Positions 39,390 to 51,000 of a stretch of DNA of 64,000 bases are shown here, piece by piece. Numbering within the stretch: position 1 is the first letter of the stretch; the number at the start of each line of letters is the position of its first letter. The notes under the pieces were generated by a model. The model was given only the letters and a program-made list of their open reading frames with translations, did no database searches and was not told the DNA's origin. The stretch is from Solanum dulcamara (taxonomy: Eukaryota; Streptophyta; Magnoliopsida; Solanales; Solanaceae): assembly GCF_947179165.1 (NCBI RefSeq), contig NC_077247.1, positions 44,374,935 through 44,438,934 of the forward strand, read 5' to 3'. A program made the translations under genes and the position numbers.

Positions 39390-39984
39390 TTGTTTGGATG
39401 GTTGTTAGCGTTCGTGAGTTTCGATCTTAGTAGCCTTTATTCCCATCCTGCGTAAGGCTCGCTTCTTCAAGTTCAAGTTCCACTTGCTGCTTTTCATTTT
39501 GATAGGAGTATGTGCTTGCAGCTCGCTTCGCTTTTCGATCACTTTTTGAGTGGGCAAGCTCAAGATTCACTATCACTTTCCGCTTGGAGGCCTAATTCTT
39601 TTATAATTTCTTCAGCTCTTTTATACTTCTGACGTCGACTCATCTTGCTTGGAAGTCTTAAGAATACAACATATTGTTTGTTTAAATTTCCTACGATGTT
39701 TATTTTATTGTGGCGTGTCATTTTAATCTATTGTTACGTAATGACACAACCAATTTGATGTGATCACATCGTTATCTTTTTTTTTTCTCATTTTGTCTTT
39801 GCTTATCATTCAATAATCTTATTTTATTATTTACCCTACATTTTATTATAGCTATCCTACTTTTCTTATAATTGTTTGTTTTTTAAGTTGTTCATGTGTG
39901 AATTACATGACGAGAAAAAATGATACAATCTATCCAAACATTGTATTCATCAATACAATGATAAGATAACAACCGTCCAAACAA
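39390..39984. mobile_element. MITE with coding-like insert
   Basis: Left end TTGTTTGGATGGTTGTTA and right end TAACAACCGTCCAAACAA are inverted repeats with one mismatch. The right half (from about 39665: TTACGTAATGACACAACCAA, GATGTGATCACATCGTTATC, GATACAATCTATCCAAACAT) is the usual interior of this Solanaceae MITE family. The left half, 39408-39660, is instead a GC-richer segment not typical of the family, with a broken reading frame. No clean target duplication was seen. A short piece of the same family occurs near 4605-4640. Confidence 0.6.
39427..39643 (-). pseudogene. Broken coding fragment carried in a MITE
   Basis: On the minus strand an ATG at 39643 starts MSRRQKYKRAEEIIKELGLQ, followed by AESDSES and a stop. 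With one frameshift after the Ser-rich stretch, the frame continues as LAHSKSDRKAKRAASTYSYQ and NEKQQVELELEEASLTQDG to a stop at 39427. About 72 residues are highly charged and helix-prone. I do not recognise the protein. It could be a captured gene piece or part of a transposon protein. Confidence 0.35.
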
Positions 39985-41680
39985 AGTGCAAGTGAAGTCA
40001 ATATATAATTAATACTCTAATAATATTGAGAAGTCCATCAAGTATAATTAATACTGTAGACCGGGAAATTTTCTAATTGTAAAACAATCAGCAACTTTCT
40101 CTGCAATTCTTAACTAAAAGTTATTTTTAACAACTAGTAATTTTTTTAGAAGGATTTTACTGAATTTAATTGAGAAATATTGTAATTAATCAGAATGCTA
40201 CACTAAAAATATGATTAATTAAGAGTAACTTACAGATACATGCCTTAAATGTATAAATATATTAAATGTTGAAGACCGCCAACGACTGCTAACTTTCCTT
40301 GCAGCGCGATTTATATAATTTCTTTAGAGTCATTTGTGAATGAAAATATAGGTTTTTGAAAATGAAACCAATAAATGAAGTTTAACTAGATCAATTGGTA
40401 TGTTAATTTGCTCACTTTAAAAAATATCGATACCGCTTACGAAAAGTTGTGTATATGTCACTGACATTGCTCTTCTTTTTTTTTTTGATAAGTGAATTAC
40501 AATTATTACTCCTTATAGTATAAGACAAGAAAATTAATACTCTTAATTATTGTACAAGTCAAAATATATAAATTGGACCTGGTTGCTATTATATTAGTTC
40601 TAAGAAATTAAAGAGTCAATATAGGGCATAGATAACATACACACATGACTAAGGGTGCAAAAAATGTTTTTCTATTAACTCAAAAAATATTCTCTTTTAT
40701 AAGAAAATAAGTTTTTTGAAAATAAAAAAAAATAACTTTTTTAGTGAAAATAAAGAGAACATACATTTTGTTTTAGATGTATATATATATATATATATAC
40801 ATTTTTTACGTTTGCATAATGTACACAATGAAATTAAACAAAAAACCTACTTGGAAAACATTTTCCTCCGTATCGAACACACCCTATGTCCCAAGTTATT
40901 TGTTTTCAAGAATGGATCACCTACAAAAGTTCAACTTCTTCACTATTGTTACACGTGAGAAAGGTATATATGTTATATATAGTATTAAGAAAGATGTCTG
41001 CTGTGTTTTGACTTGTAAGGATGTTTACTGTTTAGTGTAGATGTTAATTTCTTGTTTGACTATAGAGAGTAGTACATAAAAATTTAGTCAATTAATGTCC
41101 AAATAATAGGCATGAAATAGGAAGAAAAGCATATGGAAATTCCACCATTTGAGGGACTTGCTTGCCTCTTGGGGTTAAAAAGTTTCTTACTTTCCGTTTA
41201 CTCCATGATGTCCAAACTCCTAACTCTTCTCTCGATATACATAAAATTACTTTACTTAAAAATACTACCAAAATTCTACTATTATCAAATCTAGTTTAAT
41301 GCATATATATGAGCATTCTATAATTGTACTTTCACCTAATAATTAATACGCCAAAACCAAAATTAATAGCATGGTTGCTAGTGAGTATAGTGGTGAAGGT
41401 AGCCGCCAAGATACTGTTCAAATGATTTAATATAATTTATTGACGAAAGGGTTCAACTAATCTTTTTTATTCTGGTTGTAGTTCTGCTCCTAACAGTTAC
41501 ACAAATCCCTTGAAGAAGTAAAAATTGGCAGGATCATTGAAGTGACCTTCCTTCAATATATGTTTTAGTAGGTAGGTAAAGGAGATAATGCATTGTTGAG
41601 GTATGAAAGTCATGAAAAGTGATATTTAGACATAACCTCATATTTGTTTTTCTATGCATAACTCAGTATGTTGATAAAGT
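39985..41680. other. Intergenic AT-rich DNA
   Basis: No gene was recognised. A (TA)n microsatellite lies at 40777-40798. A few degenerate transposon-like phrases are present but without termini. Confidence 0.5.
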
Positions 41681-41689
41681 GCTTTTGTG

Positions 41690-41870
41690 ACGAATTTGAT
41701 CAAGTGTTATGGGACAAATTAGGATCGCGTACTGTATGATCCATTTACAGGGTGACGCTTTCAATAAAAATTTTTCCATATCCAGGACTCGAACTCGAAA
41801 TCTCTGAATAAAGATGAAGCAAATCTCACAACTATACAAAAGCAATTTCTTCATCGCCCAAAACTTAGAA
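41690..41870 (-). mobile_element. Degraded tRNA-derived SINE (SolS-like)
   Basis: On the minus strand the stretch contains GAGTTCGAGTCCTGGATATGG, with a near-consensus Pol III B box (GTTCGAGTCC, within 41784-41794). It is followed by a body (AAAAATTTTTATTGAAAGCG, TCACCCTGTAAATGG, TACGCGATCC) in the same order as Solanaceae SolS SINEs. The A box and the 3' tail are too decayed to delimit exactly. Confidence 0.5.
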
Positions 41871-42990
41871 TGAATAGGTAGAGTCAGATTATTATTATTT
41901 TTGTTCAGATTATGCCAGTCATCTTTGATTGAATATGTTAACTTAGACTAAAAGTTCATGTTTTATCATAATTGGATGAATTTATTATTATTATTTCAAG
42001 TTGAAATTTTATACTATAGTCGTGAAGTGGTACGTTGAAATAAGAAAAGTTTTTCTTCTTTAAATCGAATTAATTGGGTCAATAAATATCGTGTACACTT
42101 AAATAAACAATGTTGAAAAATAAGAACAAATTTTAGTTAAAACGTGAACCTAGGAATTGTTCTAGTAATTATATAATACAGCTAATCTCATTATAAAATC
42201 CAACTTATGCTATAATGGTTAATTGGTCGCATAAGAAAACTAAACCGTCACATTATTTAACAGTGTTTGGACTAAAGTCAAAGAGTACAACATTCATTAA
42301 AGGGTCGTTTGGATGGGGCTTTATCCAACTAATCTCCAAATAAAAATCAACACTACATTATCAATATTTTGGTCGAGTGCTTGAGTTTGAGGAGATTTAA
42401 TCTTCAAACAAAAATGAGCGTAAAGGTAAGTTCTTATTGTTTTTCTTATAAATAACATAGTATATGCATAAATTATACGGGATAGAATGTATAACAATAC
42501 AATATGGAGATTAGTAATGGTAAGAAAAGTTTTATTTTATTTAAACATTAATAAAAAGAAAAATTATTCAAGGAAATGAGGTGATTAACAATAATGTTGT
42601 ATACTGTATTGGAGTAGGGTGAGTGAAATCGAGGCTCGCTTTTGGGATATTATGCGATGGGAATGTGTTACCAAGACTCAAAGGTAAGTTCTACAAAGAG
42701 ATGATTAAACCAACAATGTTGTATGGAACAAAGTGTTTTTCAATTAAGAATAATGGGTTCATAAGATAACAGAGATGAAGATGTTTAGATGAATGTGTGG
42801 ATATACTAATAGAAGAAGGTCAGAGTGACCTCCATGAAAGATAAAAGGAAGGAAGTAAGGCTGATATTATTTGAAAATGTGAAGATCAAGAGGTGCAGGG
42901 ATGCGCTAGTAAAGAAATGTGAGAGGTTGATTATAATTGAAGTTAGGAGACGTAGAGGCAGGCAAAGAAGAACTGTAGAGGGGGGGATGA

Positions 42991-43655
42991 GCAGTGGCAT
43001 ATCCAGGATTCTAACTTAGGGGGTTCGGAAAATAAAAATATAAATGTGTGAACTATAGTGCAAAGTAAAAACTCCAAAAAGATATCACCATCAATACTTC
43101 ACAAGCATATTTACAATACCACTCGACGAGGTTTCATTGCTTGAAAAGAAAAAATAATATCATCAGTTGAAACATCATTAAACACGTATTTTTTTCATAA
43201 AAAGAACCAAGCAAACGCTCAAGAAGTCATTATTCATTCTACTTCACAACTCATTCTTAATGCCGAAAAAACAACAGATGCAATGGCAACTCACAAAGGC
43301 AAAGAAAATTTCACCAAACAAAATACAATAGAATAACACAAATGTTTTCTTTGTTTGAATCAATTTTTTGAAAGATCACAAAGCCCATTTAAATTGGAGA
43401 ACCTTTTATCGATGCCACAAACATAACGTTTGTTTAAAGTAGTAGTTACGCACCTAGCAGGAATCGAACCTGCAAACTGAGGATAGTATTCGCGGCCCAA
43501 GTTGCACAGTTCACTACCATTGGACTATCTCACCTCTTTGATTTAGGTGATTCAAAATGAGTATGTACAAAAATATAGAAAATTTATCCTATATACACAA
43601 TATATTTTTTTGCCCACTGGATGAACCCCTAGCACCCACATAGGTCCGCCCCCGA
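42991..43655. mobile_element. hAT-like element with tRNA-like cargo
   Basis: About 665 bp inserted in the RTE LINE. It begins GCAGTGGCATATCCAGGATT and ends ACATAGGTCCGCCCCCGA, degenerate versions of the CAGTGGCGGAGCCA/TGGCTCCGCCCCTG ends of the family. GGATGA flanks both sides (42985-42990 and 43656-43661). It is longer than the 164-bp copy in PAE intron 7 and contains a tRNA-like segment at 43449-43533. Confidence 0.65.
43449..43533 (-). ncRNA. tRNA-like Pol III head, not a functional tRNA
   Basis: On the minus strand the sequence TAGTCCAATGG (43527-43517) fits the A-box consensus. GCAGGTTCGATTCCTGC (43473-43457) forms a perfect T arm with a B box. The 3' strand TAGGTGCG resembles the end of a plant tRNA-Gly. 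The 5' acceptor strand (GGTGAGA) does not pair with it, and the spacing between the boxes is about 14 nt too long. It is therefore a tRNA-derived relic, perhaps a SINE head. Confidence 0.55.
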
Positions 43656-45341
43656 GGATGAAGTGATTAAAAATGACATGTTACAATTGTAGCTGACTGT
43701 GGACATGACCTTAGATTAGAAGATATAAAGGTGTAGAAGGTTAGTAGGTAGTTGACTTCTAGTTGAATCTTTTCTCCCATATATCTATACTACCTTAAAA
43801 ACATGAACCCAAAAAGCCTAAAGTTAAATTATGTAAATACCCCAACTTAAAAATTAATCCCCAACCATAGACACCTTCCCTTTCAGACTCCTTCGCGCGC
43901 TTCATCCTCTACCGTGATCCATTGCCTCTTCAAACTCACACAGACTGGATAAACGCCACCATCCAAATAAGCCCCAGCAGGTGTAACTTCTATCTTTTAC
44001 AGACAAAAGATACAACTTTTGGATTTTCTCTCCTTTATACCAAACACTCCCCAAACCCCATCTCCCAATTGTGATTTCAACTTTTTTCGAAAACGAATAG
44101 GTATCCCTTGTTTAAAATTTTAACGCCAGCGTACTGCCTTCGTTTCTCACACAATCATGTGCACTTTGTTATTTGAATAATGTATAGGCGCTGATTTTTC
44201 AGACCAACATCGCTCTTCATCCTAGAAAACACACTCAAATATTGGAGTACTCTTTAGCGAAACTTCAGGGAGTACTAATAGTTGTAAGTTCCCACCACCT
44301 GAACAGTTGCCTTTAAATTATCATGGATAAGCCACTCATTAAATTAGTAGATTCCCCTTGATTCAACAAATTTACGGACTATTATTTTGTGCGATGGAGT
44401 TCTGAAAGTGCCCAACCAATTTCCTTCTCATTCTGTCTCCTGAATATCGTTCCACTTTCCTTTTGTTTCCAGAAATGCTAACTATTGCCCTTTCTCACAG
44501 GTTATAACAAATGATCCTCTCAACATAGATAGCACTCGGACCCTTTATACTGTAAATTGCTTCGTATCTACCATTACATTATAATAACTACTTGCAGCAC
44601 CCTCTAATTGGGCTTATAAAATTGCTCTAATCTACTTTATGATTCCTTTGAATTTAACTCCGACAAAAAAAATGTCTTGAATTAACATTGCTATTCACTA
44701 TTCCCCTGTAATTCTAACCATCCAGATTCAGCATACATGGCGACTGAATCTGAAGTATAAAAGTAGAGTGTTGCATTTAATAACATACCAAAACACTCTA
44801 TTGAACGGGTGATACAAGTATTAGTAATTCGAAAGAGTTCAGTAATTTCATACAAGAATTCAAGGCATGAAGGCACTTTCCAAACCATTATATTAGTTGA
44901 CTACGAGGTATTATCATTGTCACTTTCACTTACCTTATATACTATCGCTCATATTTTCTTTCCTGATTACTTCTCCGGTCACTCTCCCGTCGGTTAAATC
45001 AATATTAGGGGACAAAGCTACATGCAACACTATTTAATATGCATATTGACACATGGAAGGACTTCTTGAAGCCAAGTAACTACATTGTTATGGCCGGTTG
45101 GATTAGGTCAATCCAAACCACGGTTCGGTGCACAACGATGTTGAACTATCCATTACAGACAACACAATCATAAATGATACTGACCATGCTCGAACCATGA
45201 TTTAGCAATGTAACCAGCCACAATCTTTGGGTGCAACTACTAAACAGAAAACTAACATCATCGCAAATGCACGCCTGAAGTCATAAAGACCGAAAAGCAA
45301 GATATTACAATAACACCAAGTGAGGTAATGAAAAAAACCCC

Positions 45342-45394
45342 AGATGTGTCGTTAGTCAACATTATGCCTAGATGTGTCGTTAGTCAACATTATG
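45342..45394. repeat. 28-bp direct tandem repeat
   Basis: AGATGTGTCGTTAGTCAACA followed by TTATGCCT is repeated head to tail; the second copy is complete for 25 bp. It lies inside the proposed Helitron and has no coding role that can be seen. Confidence 0.85.
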
Positions 45395-46464
45395 GATGGC
45401 TTTAAATGAAAGCCCAACCAAAAAAAGATGGCTTCCTTGATAGTGTAACTAAGGATTTAGTTGTGTCACCAGCTATAGAATGTCTGTATCTTATTAGTTC
45501 CGTCTCTTGCTTAATTAAATTCTGTTACTTATTACCTAATTAAGTGTCATTTGTGACAATTTTAGTGTCTTAGTCAAATCTATACCGCTATGGCTGCCAC
45601 AATGACACATAGATATTAAGTCAAGTGTTAATATAATGGAGCAACTAACTTAATTGTGAAAATATCATATATACAGGAAGAAATAATAGTTGAAAAGCTT
45701 TACAACTGGATTCAAAATGATTGGACCTGCAAAACGATCAATTTAGTTAATTAAGTTAGCTAGATAGCATCACATATGTTCTTATATGTAGTAATACAAA
45801 AAACTTAAAAATTGTTAAGCCTCGACTAATTATTGCTCTTCCTGAAAACAATACAGTCCTGCTACCATACAAATTGTAACTGGTCAATCACCTATATTAT
45901 ACCAGAATAATATAATCAAAGAGGTCAAACAAACGGCCTTTCTATTTAATTTCCAATCTAGTACTAAACTATGACAGACGATTAACCTGCCAACCCATAT
46001 TGTCTTAGCCGTAATCTGGTAACAATATGTCATGCCAACTGAAGTCGTAATCTGATAACAACGTTTCATGTCAACTAAACTCTCACATGAATATTCATAA
46101 CATAAAAATCAAAGTCTGGACACAATTTGGAATTAGTTTTAAGGAGAAAGATTTGTGAACTCGCACAACTAGATTGGCAGATCTCTCGCACATCTTCAAT
46201 CTGCATTACCCTCCCAAACTTAACACTTGCAGGATACCTCGATGGATACAATGTGTCTAAACTATACACATCGACTCCCGCAAAACAAATGTGCAGGTAC
46301 ATAATTCAACAATCTTAAGTAATTAAACGACTCTATGACTTAGAACCCATAAATTTGCGCCCCTGTTTTTGGACAGTCATTAAACAAACTAAGGTGCCCG
46401 ATGATTAGATGCACCCGGACATCACCCAAAAGAGGATTCAATATCTCGTGTATAAACAACCTAA

Positions 46465-47083
46465 GGTACCCAACATGTTTTTTCACATGGACAACTATAT
46501 GTAGTACTATCAAGGAGAATCTCAATGGACACGACAAAAGTATTGACTATGACAGAACAACCAGATAGGAAGACAGAGACATATACAAGAAATATCGTAT
46601 ACAAGCAAGTATTAGGTGAGAGACGATTCATATCATTTTTACAGTATGGAATGACGATAAAAATGAACACATTAAATGAAGCTAACGAAAATGTCATCGA
46701 TTATATTGATAGGTTCGAGGGAATAAGAGACGAAATGACCATCACCATGAAGCTTCCAAAGAAACTATAACTATTATGTAGACTTACAAATTGATAATTA
46801 TGAAACAAGTGACTTGAAACTACTGAAAGATAACCTTTATTCCTTTACGACATCAATATGGGTGTCAAATGTTGATTGGAGCAAAATGACCTAATTACAT
46901 GTTCTCAAAACCTACGGATTCAAGCTTTATATGAATACAACTGCACGGTTTAATTACGTAAAATGGATTATGCAAACAATAAAAATGATATATCGTGACA
47001 AATATAGCATGAATACATATTCACAGTTGTATCAATCTCAAGACGAGGCAACCACGAGCAGCGCACGTGCGATAAATTTAGTG
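46465..47083 (+). pseudogene. Helitron helicase C-terminal remnant
   Basis: From 46465 the frame encodes GTQHVFSHGQLYVVLSRRIS, followed by MDTTKVL and later YTRNIVYKQVL. This is the last conserved block of the PIF1-type helicase in plant Helitron RepHel proteins (FSHGQLYVALSR). The rest of the helicase upstream is too decayed to see. The open frame continues to 46768 and, after a frameshift, to about 47083 (YYVDLQIDNYETSDLKLLKD and WVSNVDWSKMT). I do not recognise that tail. Confidence 0.6.
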
Positions 47084-47159
47084 TATATATATTAATATTT
47101 ATTGTTATACTTGTTTTATACAATGTTATGTGTTGTCTTTTTTTTTTCTGAATCAATTA

Positions 47160-47285
47160 TATTTCTTTTGAGTTAGAGATCTATCGAAAATAACTTTCTT
47201 TACCTCCAAATATAGAGGTAAGAAATCTATGTATATCCTACACTTTCCAAACCCGACTTGTGATATTACACTTGATAACAATATT
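47160..47285 (+). mobile_element. Degraded TS-SINE/RTE-LINE 3' end
   Basis: The phrases AGATCTATCGAAAATAAC, TATAGAGGTAAGAAATCTAT and CCCGACTTGTGATATTACAC follow the order of the TS/RTE tail with many changes. It is inside the proposed Helitron. Confidence 0.45.
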
Positions 47286-48045
47286 AATTAAAAAGATTAA
47301 ATCATACCTTGTAATACTAATTCCAATTTTATACTATATAAAACTAAATATTATAAGAAACAATCCTTTTATTATTATTTTTACATAACTAATTTATATA
47401 CTATATCTAATCTCTACCTCATCAATCTAGTATAACTTATTCCTAAGCCAAACTTAGTTATAGTTGAATTTATTTATATATTTTGCACGGGATAAATTGT
47501 GTCATAAATACTAGTACATATATTACGGATACAAGGATTAGGTTATTTTAAAACAAAATTAAATGAGAATAAGTAATTCTTGTATAACTATATTCTCTTA
47601 ATTATTAATTACCACATAATAAATATTATATTATTTATCATAATAATATATTAATATTTTCATTATTAATGCCACGTAACTATATTCATCAGCCAAACCA
47701 CATCAACTTATTATGGAGTAAATAACTTAATGATATTCTAATACTTTCATTATTAATATGTATTTATTAATTTGGCTTAAAGATTGTGAAAATAAAATTC
47801 CACCATGGCTAATTGGACTATTTTGGTCGTTCCCTCAATTACCATATCTCATTAGTCTTCCATCGTTGGCTACCTCCGAATTCCGGCGACACCCACTTTA
47901 ATTTTCATCTGGGTCGGTAATATAATACACTCCTGTGTACTCGCACGCGCCGCTGTAAATGTACACGCGTTTGAGGCTGCTTTAAGGCAGAGCAAAATTG
48001 AGAATCTGAAGTTTTTAGTCATTTATTTTTATCGAGAATCTGAGG

Positions 48046-51000
48046 ATGTCGAAATCGTTGCCTTACTCAATGAAAGATGTGCACTATGATAACGCCAAGT
48101 TCCGACAACGATCCATAACTCAGGTCAGCCAGCTCAATCAAACTCTGTACCTTTGAATCTTGTATCTTGATTTTTCAGTGAAATGGATTAAAGGTTCGAT
48201 CTTTGATTAGAATAAAGATTAGTTTGAAAGTTCCCTGATTAGTTTCTTCATAGAACATCTTGGAAATGCCCTGATTTGTCTGTTTGCGTAGTTTTAGGTG
48301 AGGAGTAGGAGTCTTTTTGGTTATGTAATATTGTTTCGCTAACTGAAAGATATGATCACATAACTCATTTATCAGATTGAGGGGTGGGCCTTTTTTCCTA
48401 TTTTTCTCTGATGTGAACTGAAATATGCCCTGGTGAAATTGTGGAATTGATGTGGTCATTTTTATACTAAGCTAAAATGGGAAATAATGCTCATAAACCA
48501 CTCAATTTCACAAAGTAACAAGCAGTTCGGGAATTTGGGAAATAAAGATAAAATATATGCAAGCCAAACATGGTTGTTCTTAAACTTAATTTCATATATA
48601 ATTAGAATAAAAAGATCTTGATTCAAATATTAAGTTGTCTAATTTATGAAGTCTCAAATAAGCTGTTCAACATTGAGCTAAGTACTATTTGTTCATATTA
48701 ATGTACCGCTTATCTTTTTGAGCCTAGTTGCCTTTTAGAACCTTTTAACCATCGTCGATCTCATTCTGAAAGTTTTCTTTCTGTCCCTCTTTTTGTGCTT
48801 TGGCGGTGGGGGTTGAGGGAAGGATTTTAGTATTTGGACCTGGTATGCAGTTTATTACATGAAAGGGTGCTGCAACAGTGTTGTACTTGCACGAAACCAC
48901 CTTTCTGATGCATTACTAACAAGTTTTATGTGGTGCATCTTAGTACCCAGACACCCTTAAAACATTATTACGTCAGCCTATAAAAGCTACATAAGAAAAA
49001 GAGATAGCTAACTTTGGCTGAAGGCTGGTGATAACTATATTTTAATTTCCATTTCAACTACTCTTAAGATTTGGACTTCAATGCCATGGGATAAATATAC
49101 GATGTTATTGCTAACATATTTTAGACTAATTAAAAAGTAATTAGAGTAGCTATGGATAAGACCATTTTTGTCTCTTACTAGCATTCCATTCTTCTCAACT
49201 CAAAGGTTTAGCGGCGAATCTCTACTCTAAGGAGATATAATTCATATTGGTTACTGGTTGAAAACTAGAGTTTGGCTAATGATTGGTGTATCATTTACTT
49301 ATTGTACTTATTGATGGTGAAGTCGATCAATTTTCAGACCTTGATCAGACATGGATGAATTTGTGATTTGATTCAATCAAATTGATTGTAAAACTCTGAT
49401 TTTTAGAAAATATATGCACTACTAAAATTAAGAATTATAAAATGACAAAAAGATACATCAAGAAAAATGATACTTTTGTTTGACTCTTGGTAAAGGATAT
49501 GGAAAATCACTGTCCAAAAGAGGTTTTGCCTTTTCATAAAATAAAAAAAAAAAGTGTACAAAAGAGGGAATGGGATATCACTATACAGAATTTTCCTGGG
49601 AAGAGATCTTAATGTTCTATTCAGCTATCAGTCTCTTTTTAAATACTTCCTGGTGTGTCTTTTCTTTAGACGTTCATTGGATGAATTTGTTGCACTTGCT
49701 ACCCTTGGTAGTGCTCATGCAATAGCCTCAATCACTGATAGTGTTTGGTTATATATTCATTAGTCATCTATTTTACTCCTTATAATAACCTTGAGTAATG
49801 GAGTTGGGTTTGAAGCGTTATCCAGTTTAATATCCTTCAGAGCTTAGTTGATAATTTAGGACATGATCAAAGAAAGGAGGAAGTTGAAAACCTCTACTGG
49901 AAAGAGTGGTAACTGCTCACAGCTTTGGGTAGCGATTCGTTTACAACAGCATCAACCGCTTTAATATCGTCTGATTTGACTGTTCTAAAGAGTGAAAAAG
50001 AATTTCATTTGCATATTGAGTTGTACCTTTCTAATTAAGTCTGTTACCATATATCTGAAGTTCATGGTTCATGCCATGTAATAAGCATCACTTATAAAGA
50101 TGAAATAGGAAAAAATATAAAAAAGGAAAGAAAATAATTGTTGATGTAAAAAGTGTCTTTTTGTCATTCACATTTGAATTTCAAATAAATTGGAATTCTT
50201 AAGATTAGCTTAAGGATTCAATATGACGGCAGACAGCTAATCTTGAATATTTCAAATGGAAATTGGCCTCATAAATCGGAAAGGGAGCAGTTTTCCTTTT
50301 TCTCTCGTATTATCTGGAATTTTTTATATCAGGAATTTGAGTAGCTTGGACATTTTCATAGAAATACAGAGTGCTTTGATGGAGTCTGAATAATATATGT
50401 GGTGCCTTACAAAATTTCTCTTTTCTTCTTGGTATGCGCGGCAACCTTTATATAGTGTACTTATCGTGCATCTTGACAGAGCGTTCGACTACAGAAGCCA
50501 TACATCTCGTAAGGAGATCGACGGAGCAGTATAGGGAGTGGAAGAAAGACTTACATATGGTGTTCATTACCTAGAAAAAAGCTTACGACAAAGTTCCTAG
50601 TAGAGTTCTATGGAGTCGTTAGAAGGCTAGAGGTGTACCCGTAGCTTACATTAAGGCGATTAAGGGCGTATACAATGGATCCAAGACCCAAGTGAGGACA
50701 GTGGGCTGAGACTCGGAGCATTACAATAATTGTGCACAATGTATGAGCCTGACTCGTGACATTAATGACTTCAGGAACCAAATTATGTCGAATTTACTAT
50801 TTTACCTTTACTTTAATTTGTTTTTGTAGCACTTAAATGCCGTATATACCGGCTTTTGCCTTCATTGTCCTTTTTAAAAATTTATTTATGATTACATATG
50901 CAATTCTACGCTAAATTTATCCGTTTTTGGGACTGAAAGTTGATTAGCATGAATCCCCCCTTTAAATCTCTCATTCCATTTGCCATCACCTTTGACTATA

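Larger units (their letters stand above)
42615..43760 (+). mobile_element. Degraded RTE LINE, split by a hAT element
   Basis: The left part (42615-42990) and the right part (43656-43760) together resemble the end of the RTE LINE reverse-transcriptase ORF at 53238-53522. In the left part AGGTTGATTATAATTGAAG and GACGTAGAGGCAGGCAAAGA correspond to AGGTTGGCTATGGACGG and AGGAGGGGCAAAGGGAGGCC. In the right part, GACATGACCTTAGATTAGAAG continues the match. The reading frame is full of stops, so it is an old fragment. Confidence 0.7.
43784..47514 (+). mobile_element. Probable degraded Helitron
   Basis: The 5' end TCTATACTACCTTAAAAACA has the TC-start and sequence common in plant Helitrons. The 3' end GCACGGGATAAATTGTGTCA-TAAATACTAG ends in CTAG and lies 3.7 kb away. 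The element would sit between A (43783) and T (47515), matching Helitron insertion into AT with no target duplication. Near the 3' side a piece of the Helitron helicase is translated (46465-46614). The usual 3' hairpin is only partly preserved. The boundaries are inferred; the helicase piece is the strongest evidence. Confidence 0.6.

Noticed and set aside
40777..40800. (TA)n run as a regulatory site
   Set aside because: A plain microsatellite with no gene nearby.
43449..43533. Candidate functional tRNA on the minus strand
   Set aside because: A and B boxes are good, but the acceptor stem does not pair and the A-B spacing is too long; kept only as a tRNA-like relic.
44691..44888. 65-codon minus-strand ORF inside the proposed Helitron
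   Set aside because: It begins with ATG, but no domain is recognised and no splice or promoter context was seen; not enough to call a captured gene.
46525..47083. Endogenous pararetrovirus or capsid-like origin of the ORF
   Set aside because: The segment just before it is a clear Helitron helicase C-terminus and no viral motif (zinc knuckle, protease, movement-protein signature) could be seen.
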